The notes under the pieces were generated by a model. That model saw nothing but the letters and a program-made list of their open reading frames with translations. It was not told the origin of the DNA and ran no database searches. A stretch of DNA of 47,351 bases from the NCBI RefSeq assembly GCF_020524035.2, contig NZ_CP129015.1:1-47351 (forward strand), given 5' to 3'. Positions 22,301 through 28,546 of the stretch are shown one piece after another (positions within the stretch are counted from its first letter, which is position 1; every line of letters begins with the position of its first letter). The DNA is from Bacillus carboniphilus. Lineage in GTDB: Bacteria; Bacillota; Bacilli; Bacillales; JAIVKR01. The translations under genes and the position numbers were made by a program.

Positions 22301-22549
22301 ATGGATCGGCACGTCAGGTACCGCAAGAAAAAGCGGAGTATATACACTGTTCTAGATGGATTTTATTGGATTGACTTTCACTGGGATTTAAAAGAAGTTC
22401 AAGAGTTTGACAAGTTATGGCAAACAGGGATTGAACAAAAGGTGAGTTCACAAACGCTTATCCTACAACTGGCTGCACACTTTGACAGATCACAAGAAGA
22501 AGTAGCCTTGTTAGTGATGGACAGAGCCTTGAAAGGGAGGATCGCATGA
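22301..22549 (+). CDS. Small basic phage protein
   Basis: An 82-residue protein: basic start (MDRHVRYRKKKRSIYTVLDG), an aromatic segment (FYWIDFHWDL) and a helix-turn-helix-like end (VSSQTLILQLAAHFDRSQEE). It directly follows the DnaC stop and overlaps the next start. Similar small genes follow dnaC in Bacillus phages; function unknown. Confidence 0.65.
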   Translation: MDRHVRYRKKKRSIYTVLDGFYWIDFHWDLKEVQEFDKLWQTGIEQKVSSQTLILQLAAHFDRSQEEVALLVMDRALKGRIA

Positions 22550-22722
22550 TGACTAGACGTTTAGCAAGCCACAAACAGAAAGGCCCAGATAACGAGATTT
22601 TGAGCGTTTTAACCATATACGAAGAAGGATTGAGCAAACAAGACATCAAGAAAATGACTCCATATAGCAAAAAACACGGGGTATTAATCAAGTCAGGAAA
22701 AGTTTATGAGTTTAAGGATTAG
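22546..22722 (+). CDS. Small phage protein with helix-turn-helix-like segment
   Basis: A 58-residue protein (MMTRRLASHKQKGPDNEILS, then YEEGLSKQDIKKMTPYSKKH) with GGGAGG upstream and an ATGA overlap with the preceding gene. Unknown. Confidence 0.6.
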   Translation: MMTRRLASHKQKGPDNEILSVLTIYEEGLSKQDIKKMTPYSKKHGVLIKSGKVYEFKD

Positions 22723-22827
22723 CTAACATCAATTCTACGCTCAATTTTCCCGATTAAATAGGGCGAAAAAAGAACGCAAATATATTTCTGGACTAATAGC
22801 ATTCAAAACATAGAAAAGGGTGAAAAT

Positions 22828-23097
22828 ATGGCTTATTCTCGCAAAGAACAGGAGACAGTTTTAGTATACGAAACGGAAACCGATCAATGGACAGTTTACT
22901 CAACCGTTCCTAAACATATTCGAAAGCTAGAAAAAATCACAGATATCACGATCACCGAATATGACGAGCGAAATAATCCAGCAGCGGCAAAAGGGACTTT
23001 AACAGCCAAGCAAGTTTCCATGAAAAAAGAACGAGTTATGAGTGAAGAACAGCGACAAGCAGCGGCAGAACGAATGAGAAATAGACAATCTAGTTAA
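22828..23097 (+). CDS. Conserved-type phage protein of unknown function
   Basis: An 89-residue protein: two strands (ETVLVYETETDQWTVYSTVP), a basic middle and a helical MSEEQRQAAAERMRNRQ end. AAAGGGTG precedes the ATG. It lies directly before rusA. Unknown role. Confidence 0.65.
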   Translation: MAYSRKEQETVLVYETETDQWTVYSTVPKHIRKLEKITDITITEYDERNNPAAAKGTLTAKQVSMKKERVMSEEQRQAAAERMRNRQSS

Positions 23098-23107
23098 GGG
23101 TGATATC

Positions 23108-23572
23108 ATGATCGAATTTACAGTTTACGGCGAACCAGTTGCACAAGGGAGACCAAGAGCATCTACAAGAAATGGACAAGTGAGAATGTACGATCCGATC
23201 AAATCAAGAGATTTCAAACAATATGTCAAGCTAGTAGCGTCACAACATAAGCCTACTAAGCTATTGGAAGGACCATTGAGTCTTGAAGTGATTGTATATA
23301 AACCATCCTTGAAGAAATTCAGCAAGAAAAAGAAAGTAGCAGCGGAACAAGGCAAATTAAGACCGATCACTAAGCCAGATGTAGACAATTACGTTAAGGG
23401 AGTCAAAGATGCGCTGAATAAGGTGATCTGGAATGATGATAGCCAAGTAGTGGATTTGAAAGTATCAAAGTTTTATAGCGAAGAACCGAGAGTTGAAATC
23501 AAAGTTGAGGAATGGACTTCACCTCAAAATAACAACGTTGAACTCACTCACAAGGCTAGCGTCAAGCGTTGA
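23108..23572 (+). CDS. rusA: RusA-family Holliday junction resolvase
   Basis: A 154-residue enzyme with the RusA pattern: FTVYGEPVAQGRPRAS at the N-terminus, the KPDVDNYVKGVKDAL catalytic Asp motif and WNDDSQVVDL with the second acidic pair. RusA cuts Holliday junctions symmetrically during phage recombination. The C-terminal ~20 residues after VEEW are basic and probably non-essential. AAGGGTGAT precedes the ATG. Confidence 0.92.
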   Translation: MIEFTVYGEPVAQGRPRASTRNGQVRMYDPIKSRDFKQYVKLVASQHKPTKLLEGPLSLEVIVYKPSLKKFSKKKKVAAEQGKLRPITKPDVDNYVKGVKDALNKVIWNDDSQVVDLKVSKFYSEEPRVEIKVEEWTSPQNNNVELTHKASVKR

Positions 23573-23642
23573 TGGATAAGGGATTCATAGAATAGGTGAG
23601 TTCTCTTCAATCCTGTCAGAAGGGAACTGGAAAGGAGAAAAA

Positions 23643-23922
23643 ATGAGTCAACTAAAAAGAAAATATAAACCGATGCGACAAGAATTTAAAAAAAGAATTA
23701 TTGCCATTATGTGAGAACAATAAAGCACTCGCGATGTTAATTATTGAGACTTATGCTGCTTGGAGACATCGTAGACATATCTGGAAAATATGGGGGATGT
23801 TCGAAAAACCTGATTATAAGGATTTTCAAAAGGACTATTACGATAATTTAATGGGTGAATATTTAACAGGTGAACACACGATTTGGGGTCACGGTATCAA
23901 TCGGAGAAAAATACACGTTTAG
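23643..23922 (+). pseudogene. Phage gene with a frameshift, truncated by a transposon-end relic
   Basis: It begins ATG AGT CAA (MSQLKRKYKPMRQEFKK) with AAAGGAG upstream and stops early after a run of seven A. Dropping one A continues as ELLPLCENNKALAMLIIETY, WRHRRHIWKIWGMFEKPDYK and LMGEYLTGEHTI, then the frame enters the Tn3-type terminal repeat at 23885 (WGHGINRRKIHV) and ends at 23922. The natural 3' end is therefore lost. Aromatic/basic helical protein of unknown function. Confidence 0.55.
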
Positions 23923-23942
23923 ACATATTTTAGACACAATTT
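23885..23942 (+). repeat. Solo terminal repeat of the Tn3-family transposon
   Basis: These 58 bases match the left end of the transposon at 40294-40351, starting GGGGTCACGG, with one mismatch (T for C at 23926). Similarity then stops. No inverted partner or transposase lies nearby. It marks an older insertion, a one-ended event or a deletion. Confidence 0.85.
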
Positions 23943-24078
23943 AGACGGTTGTCTGTACGGTAAGGCGTGTACGATTCGGGGATTGAACCGCCACATCTGA
24001 AAATATTACCAATTATACGTAGTGACAGGGTAGCTGCTCTAGACCGCAAAGTAACAAAATTTGAAAGGAGCGAGGGAG

Positions 24079-24189
24079 ATGGGCAAGAAAGACAGAGAAT
24101 GTCAATGTGAGGACGGAAGGCAACTTTACGAATTAACGCTGGACGAACTGAAAGCGAAAGTGAAGGAAATTGAGGAGGCAAAAAAATGA
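24079..24189 (+). CDS. Small phage protein upstream of dUTPase
   Basis: A 36-residue protein (MGKKDRECQCEDGRQLYELT, then an acidic/basic helix) with GGAGCGAGGGAG upstream. Its stop overlaps the dUTPase start (ATGA). The Cys-Gln-Cys pair is the only motif. Unknown. Confidence 0.55.
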   Translation: MGKKDRECQCEDGRQLYELTLDELKAKVKEIEEAKK

Positions 24190-24680
24190 ACGTTAAAGAA
24201 CTGTTTGAGATGCAAAGGGAGTTAGAACAGCACATCATGGAGAAGCATCCAGAATTGAAAGATGAAAATAATCTGTACTGGAAAGTGCTTGCTCTACAAG
24301 TGGAGTTAGGGGAATTAGCAAACGAATGGCGAGGATTTAAGAAATGGAGTAGCAATCAAAAGCCTAATCGTGAAAAGTTGCTTGAGGAATATGTTGATTG
24401 TCTGCACTGTGTTATTTCGATAGGGATTGATCTGGGGCATAACGATTTTAACGATGATGTGAAATATCCGACTGTTATCAGTAGAAAGTTTGACTATTCA
24501 ATCGAGTTTAACTCAGTGTTCAATGCGTCAGCTCGAATTCAGTACACAGGCGATTATGATTATCTAACAATGCCATTCATCGCTCTTGGTGCATTACTTG
24601 GATTTGAATGGGACGAAATCGAGCAGGCATACAAAGCAAAAAATGAGGTAAACCACGCTAGGCAGGAGGCTAACTACTAA
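24186..24680 (+). CDS. Dimeric dUTPase (dUTPase_2 family)
   Basis: A 164-residue all-helical nucleotide pyrophosphatase: LFEMQRELEQHI, LQVELGELANEWRGFKKWS (metal-binding ExxE type motif), YVDCLHCVISIGIDLG with the second acidic set, and a C-terminal NHARQEANY. It hydrolyses dUTP to dUMP, keeping uracil out of phage DNA. In some phages dUTPases also act as repressor inactivators. Starts and stops overlap with its neighbours. Confidence 0.88.
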   Translation: MNVKELFEMQRELEQHIMEKHPELKDENNLYWKVLALQVELGELANEWRGFKKWSSNQKPNREKLLEEYVDCLHCVISIGIDLGHNDFNDDVKYPTVISRKFDYSIEFNSVFNASARIQYTGDYDYLTMPFIALGALLGFEWDEIEQAYKAKNEVNHARQEANY

Positions 24681-24775
24681 TGAAATGCGTCGAATGCCAG
24701 TCAACCATTGAGTCGGGGTGTATTTGTCAGAAGTGCTATAAGAAAGCGTTGCAAGATAAATTGAGGGGGGCGTAG
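24680..24775 (+). CDS. Small zinc-ribbon-like protein
   Basis: A 31-residue protein (MKCVECQSTIESGCICQKCY, basic tail) with two CxxC pairs that could bind one zinc ion. It starts in the dUTPase stop (TAATG). Function unknown. Confidence 0.55.
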   Translation: MKCVECQSTIESGCICQKCYKKALQDKLRGA

Positions 24776-24777
24776 TG

Positions 24778-25089
24778 ATGAGATACTTTGAGTTTAATAA
24801 GCAGGAGTATTATGCACTAATCGCTGTTGAGGATTGCGAGAATGCGAAAGAGAAAGCGTTTGAGGTTTATGCTGAACAAGTCGCAGGAAATAGTATTGAG
24901 GAAGTGAAGCTCGAAGGAGAGCCTAAGCAGTTGGACAAATTCCACGCTCTTTGTCGATATATTGTCGATGTGAAAGATGAGGACGATAACAATAAAATTT
25001 CTGAACTTATAGATGAATTCACTTCTGCTACAAAAACAACTTTATTATTGATTGATCGGGATTTGGTTCGATATTTAGGAGCAAATTAA
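24778..25089 (+). CDS. Phage protein of unknown function
   Basis: A 103-residue acidic protein (MRYFEFNKQEYYALIAVEDC, KEKAFEVYAEQVAG, IDEFTSATKTTLLLIDRDLV). GAGGGGGG lies just upstream. GTG at 24775 is an alternative start. Family not recognised. Confidence 0.65.
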   Translation: MRYFEFNKQEYYALIAVEDCENAKEKAFEVYAEQVAGNSIEEVKLEGEPKQLDKFHALCRYIVDVKDEDDNNKISELIDEFTSATKTTLLLIDRDLVRYLGAN

Positions 25090-25167
25090 CCGCACTACCG
25101 TACGAGGTAAAAAGATAATTGCGTCAGAATCGCTATGTCAGCAAGGATAAATTTGGAGGTGCATCAA

Positions 25168-25623
25168 GTGAACAAAAAGGAAGTAGAGAACATACTAAAG
25201 AACTATCACTGGATGGTCAACTCTGTAAGAAATTTAAGAAGTTCGATGTTGGACGCTGGAGAAGGATTAACCGCACAATATGGTATTGAATCGAGCATGC
25301 CAAAGCCACAAGGAACGAACGGTGATCCGATTTATCGAGAAGTATTGAGAAGAGAAAATAGGCTTGGACGAATCGAGAATTACAAAGAAAAGATATCAGA
25401 AATACAGGATCGGCTGCACTTAATAAAAAATGATCGTGAAATTGAAGTCTTACACTGGTTGCTCGAGGGAAAGAGTTATCGTTGGATTGGTCATCATATG
25501 GGATTATCCGAAGCGCATATACGGAGAATGAGAAATTCCATCGTTAATCAACTAGCGAATGGCACAAATGACGCAAATGTCGCAAAGGACGCAAAGTTGA
25601 GAAAGCAAATGTCAGCTTGTTAA
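25168..25623 (+). CDS. RinA/ArpU-like late transcription regulator (sigma-70 region 4-like)
   Basis: A ~151-residue protein whose C-terminus is a sigma-70 region 4-like helix-turn-helix (REIEVLHWLLEGKSYRWIGH, HMGLSEAHIRRMRNSIVNQL). The N-terminus is a coiled-coil-like helical region. Proteins of this type sit at the end of early operons and switch on late genes. The GTG at 25168 has GGAGGTG seven bases before it; an in-frame ATG at 25135 has no ribosome site. It is followed by a terminator. Confidence 0.75.
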   Translation: MNKKEVENILKNYHWMVNSVRNLRSSMLDAGEGLTAQYGIESSMPKPQGTNGDPIYREVLRRENRLGRIENYKEKISEIQDRLHLIKNDREIEVLHWLLEGKSYRWIGHHMGLSEAHIRRMRNSIVNQLANGTNDANVAKDAKLRKQMSAC

Positions 25624-25656
25624 AATGGTGATAGGGATCGGGGTTAGCCTGATCGG

Positions 25657-25679
25657 GCATCCAACAGGGTGCTTTTTTT
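25657..25679 (+). terminator. Terminator of the early operon
   Basis: GCATCC / GGGTGC with loop AACA followed by seven T. Confidence 0.75.
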
Positions 25680-25683
25680 GTGC

Positions 25684-25743
25684 GAGCCACCTACTTGGTC
25701 GAGTAGTCATACTATTGGCTGTTAAGTAAGTATGTGGTGGCTC
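25684..25743 (+). other. Long hairpin with GAGCCACC/GGTGGCTC stem
   Basis: A perfect 8-bp outer stem, inner TACTT/AAGTA pairing, a large loop and TTATTTT after it. A second terminator or a small RNA. Confidence 0.5.
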
Positions 25744-25782
25744 TTATTTTAGTGTTTGATGATGTGGGGATATTATGCAAAA

Positions 25783-25806
25783 AAAAGCGCCTATTACGGG
25801 CGCTTT
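25783..25806. terminator. Bidirectional terminator at the 3' end of hicB
   Basis: AAAAGCGCC pairs with GGCGCTTTT across TATTAC. It overlaps the hicB stop codon. Confidence 0.7.
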
Positions 25807-26213
25807 TCGTCTACTCCAAGATACTTAATCAATGCATCTTTTAGCACATGAGAGTAGTTCACGTTATTTTCTTTAGCCAGATCATCCAGCCATTTAGGAA
25901 TCGTTAAAGTTTTCTTAATCGCTTTATTTTTCATCTCATCTCTAAAAGGACGCATCCAAACATCAATTAAAACAACTGTCTGATTAGCGTCTACTTTTAA
26001 ATCTTTAATATGAGTAGGATCGGGAATAGAATCATTATCTTGTTCCATACCATAGAGATGTAATGCTAAAGCTTCCTTTGCCATTCCAACAGCTTCACGA
26101 TCTGAATCGCCAGCAGTTAAACAACCTGGTAAGTCAGGGAATTCTACAGAAATTCCATCGTCAGCATAATCAAAAATGGCTGGATAGATATAACGATCTT
26201 TTTTATTGCTCAT
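25794..26213 (-). CDS. hicB: HicB antitoxin
   Basis: A 139-residue HicB: N-terminal partial RNase-H-like fold (YPAIFDYADDGISVEFPDLP, GCLTAGDSDREAVGMAKEAL) and a C-terminal ribbon-helix-helix DNA-binding segment (KKTLTIPKWLDDLAKENNVN, YSHVLKDALIKYLGV). It neutralises HicA and represses the operon. Starts 25 bases after hicA ends. AGGAGG precedes the ATG. Confidence 0.93.
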   Translation of the reverse strand: MSNKKDRYIYPAIFDYADDGISVEFPDLPGCLTAGDSDREAVGMAKEALALHLYGMEQDNDSIPDPTHIKDLKVDANQTVVLIDVWMRPFRDEMKNKAIKKTLTIPKWLDDLAKENNVNYSHVLKDALIKYLGVDEKRP

Positions 26214-26238
26214 ATATATTTACCTCCTTAGGCTGATC

Positions 26239-26427
26239 TTATAGACCAGCCTGTTTTAGGATACTCTTAACAGTTTTCTGTGGAAGGTCTTTTTTAGGAT
26301 GTGGGATTGTGACCTTACCACTTTTAGAAGGATGTTTTAGCTGATGATGACTGCCCTTGATGTGAACTATGTACCATCCATCTGCTTCGAGTAGTTTGAT
26401 TAGTTGCTTTGAAGAATAACTTTTCAT
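26239..26427 (-). CDS. hicA: HicA mRNA-interferase toxin
   Basis: A 62-residue toxin with the double-stranded RNA-binding-like HicA fold: YSSKQLIKLLEADGWYIVHI, KGSHHQLKHP (catalytic His) and KVTIPHPKKDLPQKTVKSIL. It cleaves mRNA when unbound. As a toxin-antitoxin pair on an extrachromosomal circle it likely works as an addiction module. AAGGAGG precedes the ATG. Confidence 0.93.
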   Translation of the reverse strand: MKSYSSKQLIKLLEADGWYIVHIKGSHHQLKHPSKSGKVTIPHPKKDLPQKTVKSILKQAGL

Positions 26428-26448
26428 CAGCTTTCCTCCTTACACTCT

Positions 26449-26470
26449 TATTATAACACGTGTAATAATA
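26449..26470. promoter_or_regulatory. Palindromic operator upstream of hicAB
   Basis: TATTATAAC ACGTGT AATAATA is nearly palindromic around CACGTG (one mismatched pair). Its position about 20 bases before hicA and its -10-like TATTAT suggest HicB autorepression. Confidence 0.55.
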
Positions 26471-26601
26471 CGTATCAAGACGAGATTTGAAATTGATGGT
26501 GAAAAGTTGAGGCAAACTAAATCCTACTAAGCATTTTATTCGTAAGTGTGAAACCCTTTCTCTTTTCTGTCGTATAATGGATGAGGAAAGGGGATTTTTA
26601 A

Positions 26602-26877
26602 ATGGATATTGAAAAAAAGAAGAAATACACAGATCGGTCTTTTTTAGCAGTGCTTATTATACTTTTGTTCGTATCATTTTTTTGGCGTTTTGAAGAAAAT
26701 CAAGATCTAGTTCTAATTTCTAAATATACTTTTATTCTTTTTTGGGTTATCTATAGTTTGCGTCTATTTGTCCTCGAAATGTTTAATGAAGTAAAGAGAA
26801 ATGGATTATTAATTATCAATGGATTAATATTTTTAGCTGGTGCTGGTTTTCTTATTCACACTTTGTTCTTTCAATAG
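26602..26877 (+). CDS. Membrane protein with three transmembrane segments
   Basis: A 91-residue protein: basic start (MDIEKKKKYTDR), segments FLAVLIILLFVSFFW, YTFILFWVIYSLRLFVL and GLLIINGLIFLAGAGFLIHT. GGAAAGGGG lies upstream. It is a separate unit beside hicAB, so probably cargo such as a superinfection or defence factor, but no family is recognised. Confidence 0.65.
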   Translation: MDIEKKKKYTDRSFLAVLIILLFVSFFWRFEENQDLVLISKYTFILFWVIYSLRLFVLEMFNEVKRNGLLIINGLIFLAGAGFLIHTLFFQ

Positions 26878-26954
26878 GGTACACTCTAATAATTAGTTTT
26901 CGTTCTCTTGATATTCGTTTGCTAATTAACTATCAATAACACTTATCAAAAGTA

Positions 26955-26990
26955 TATAAAACATATGGTAATCGTATACTATGTTTTATA
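26955..26990. repeat. Inverted repeat TATAAAACATA
   Basis: An 11-bp perfect inverted repeat (26955-26965 and 26980-26990) with 14 bases between. It lies in the 269-base gap before the late operon, so an operator or mRNA hairpin is possible. Confidence 0.5.
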
Positions 26991-27018
26991 AACGAATTTA
27001 TATAATTAAAGATGAGTT

Positions 27019-27057
27019 AATAGACTATCTGAAACATATAACTTTGGATGGTCTATT
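27019..27057. repeat. Inverted repeat AATAGACTATC
   Basis: AATAGACTATC (27019-27029) with GATGGTCTATT (27047-27057), one G-T pair. It sits ~90 bases before the first late gene. Confidence 0.5.
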
Positions 27058-27146
27058 AATCTACCGTTTTGTGTACTGGTACTTGCAGGAATATCATTCA
27101 ACCACCTAGAATAGACTGTACAAACACGATGAAAGGATTGGTTCCT

Positions 27147-27359
27147 GTGGTGCAAGCGAAAGAATACTTTGTGCTTGGAGATCAAACGGTAGCTAAGTTT
27201 AAGGTAGTTGTTGGTGATGGATCTGGATTGGTGGAAGCAGTCTTACAAAAAGGCGAAGTCGTGGATCACACAATAGTCTTTGATGGTCCGACAGAACTAA
27301 GAGAACAGATAGAACATGAAGCTAAGCTAGAAATGAATAAACTTGCCGAGACGGTCTAG
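27147..27359 (+). CDS. Phage protein of unknown function
   Basis: A ~70-residue protein (VQAKEYFVLGDQTVAKFKVV, AVLQKGEVVDHTIV, then an acidic C-terminal helix). AAAGGA precedes GTG at 27147, so I prefer this to an upstream TTG at 27069, which would add a Cys-rich start without a ribosome site. Family not recognised; first gene before the late cluster. Confidence 0.6.
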   Translation: MVQAKEYFVLGDQTVAKFKVVVGDGSGLVEAVLQKGEVVDHTIVFDGPTELREQIEHEAKLEMNKLAETV

Positions 27360-27371
27360 GATCGTCTTTTT
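27349..27371 (+). terminator. Terminator at 3' end of the preceding gene
   Basis: AGACGGTC / GATCGTCT (one G-T pair) around the stop codon TAG, followed by TTTTTATT. Confidence 0.6.
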
Positions 27372-27388
27372 ATTATGGGGTGAAATAG

Positions 27389-27734
27389 ATGGAAGTTGAT
27401 GCCTTGAAGGGCAAAGTTCTTACTCTTATCGAAGAAAAGATAGATGAATTAATCTTTCACACTTCAGATGGTGAAAGGTACAAAATGCATCATGAACAAG
27501 ACTGCTCTCTGCGAAGATGTAACGCTAGAAGAAATTATAGGTGATCTGAACGATCTAATTGACTCACCTATTCTTTTATCAGAAGTTGAATCTAACCAGA
27601 AAGTTGAATATGGAATAAGCAACACTTGGACATTCTATAAATTTGCAACCATCAAAGGATATGTAACTCTTAGATGGTTAGGAGAATCAAATGGTTATTA
27701 TTCCGAAGAAGTAGACTTTATAAGATTATCTTAA
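27389..27734 (+). CDS. DUF7448-like phage protein, frameshifted
   Basis: It begins at ATG 27389 (TATGGGGTG upstream): [20 protein letters not shown], then [17 protein letters not shown]. The frame breaks in TGCTCTCTGC near 27515, where four extra bases change TGC TGC into TGC TCTC TGC; after that it continues as [39 protein letters not shown] and [18 protein letters not shown] and GESNGYYS are, as far as I recall, hallmarks of a widespread phage/T4-like domain of unknown function. Confidence 0.6.
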
Positions 27735-27757
27735 AGCATCCTAACGGGTGCTTTTTA
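27734..27757 (+). terminator. Terminator before the HNH gene
   Basis: AAGCATCC / GGGTGCTT followed by TTTTATTA. Both this and the previous terminator run into TTTTTATTATGGGGT, which doubles as the ribosome site of the next gene. Confidence 0.6.
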
Positions 27758-27773
27758 TTATGGGGTTGATCAC

Positions 27774-28082
27774 ATGGATACAGCGACAATTAGAAAGTAT
27801 TTTGAGTCAGGTGATCTCATGAAGTTCTACAAATCTAGGGAATGGATGAAGCTTAGATTGGTAGCACTTCGACGAGATAACTATGAGTGTCAGATGTGCA
27901 AGGATGAAGGACGATATCACAAGGCAGAGAATGTACATCATGTTAAAGAAGTGAAAGATCGTCCTGACTTGGCATTGGATATAGATAATCTTCTTTGCCT
28001 TTGTATTAAATGTCATAACTTGGTACACAAGCGAGAAAGAATTAAACGTGAGCCGAAGTTTTGGATTGAAGAGAAATGGTAA
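27774..28082 (+). CDS. HNH endonuclease of the packaging module
   Basis: A 102-residue HNH nuclease: FYKSREWMKLRLVALRRDNY, CQMCKDEGRY (zinc Cys pair), ENVHHVKEVKDRPDLALDID (HH of the motif), NLLCLCIKCHNLVHKR (second Cys pair and His). In many cos phages an HNH protein beside the terminase genes is required for cutting at cos. TATGGGGTTGATCAC precedes the ATG. Confidence 0.92.
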   Translation: MDTATIRKYFESGDLMKFYKSREWMKLRLVALRRDNYECQMCKDEGRYHKAENVHHVKEVKDRPDLALDIDNLLCLCIKCHNLVHKRERIKREPKFWIEEKW

Positions 28083-28189
28083 TACCCCCGGGTCATTTTC
28101 CTTTGGGGTAAATAAGGGAAATCGTTCAACGGACTAGGGTTAGTGGGAAAAAACATACAGCAGTGTCGCGCACGGAAGGAGGGGGGGTT
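28083..28189. other. Candidate cos region between HNH and small terminase genes
   Basis: 107 gene-free bases with ACCCCCGGGTC, GTCGCGCACGG and a GAAGGAGGGGGGG tract. Cos sites of cos-type siphoviruses often lie between HNH and the small terminase gene. The cut position cannot be seen. Confidence 0.45.
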
Positions 28190-28546
28190 GTGGCAAAACT
28201 AAGTAAGAAAAAACAGCAGGAATTGATTGATTTGGAAGTTGAGCGGATCAACAAAATCCTAGTAAAATTGCCCGACAAGAAGAAAGAAATTGCAAAAGAA
28301 TTAATCAAACGTATTGCACATATGACCATTCAACTACAAATTTTAGAGGAAACCGTACAAACAAAAGGACCTACTTATTGGATGGAAAACGGAAGGCAAC
28401 GAATGCTTGTTGAAAACCCTGCTCAAAAGTCATATAACAATACCATGAACCGTTACACATCGGCTTATGAAAAATTGTTTATTCTAGTAGATAAGATAGA
28501 AGAAGAACATGGTCGTGAACAACAAGAAGCTGATGCAGATGTCTAA
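28190..28546 (+). CDS. terS: Phage terminase small subunit
   Basis: A 118-residue protein, helical, between HNH and the large terminase: ELIDLEVERINKILVKLPDK, KEIAKELIKRIAHMTIQL, then YWMENGRQRMLVENPAQKSY and a helix before an acidic end. This is the pattern of small terminase subunits of Gram-positive siphoviruses, which bind packaging sites. The GTG at 28190 has GGAGGGGGG in front; an in-frame GTG-type start at 28163 lies in the cos region. Confidence 0.8.
   Translation: MAKLSKKKQQELIDLEVERINKILVKLPDKKKEIAKELIKRIAHMTIQLQILEETVQTKGPTYWMENGRQRMLVENPAQKSYNNTMNRYTSAYEKLFILVDKIEEEHGREQQEADADV

Noticed and set aside
23950-24010. Partial tRNA on the minus strand (GGTTCAATCCCCG resembles a T-arm)
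   Set aside because: The flanking bases do not form a T stem, and no anticodon or acceptor arm is present.
26324-26515. Minus-strand frame overlapping hicA
   Set aside because: It is in another frame of hicA and crosses its operator and promoter.
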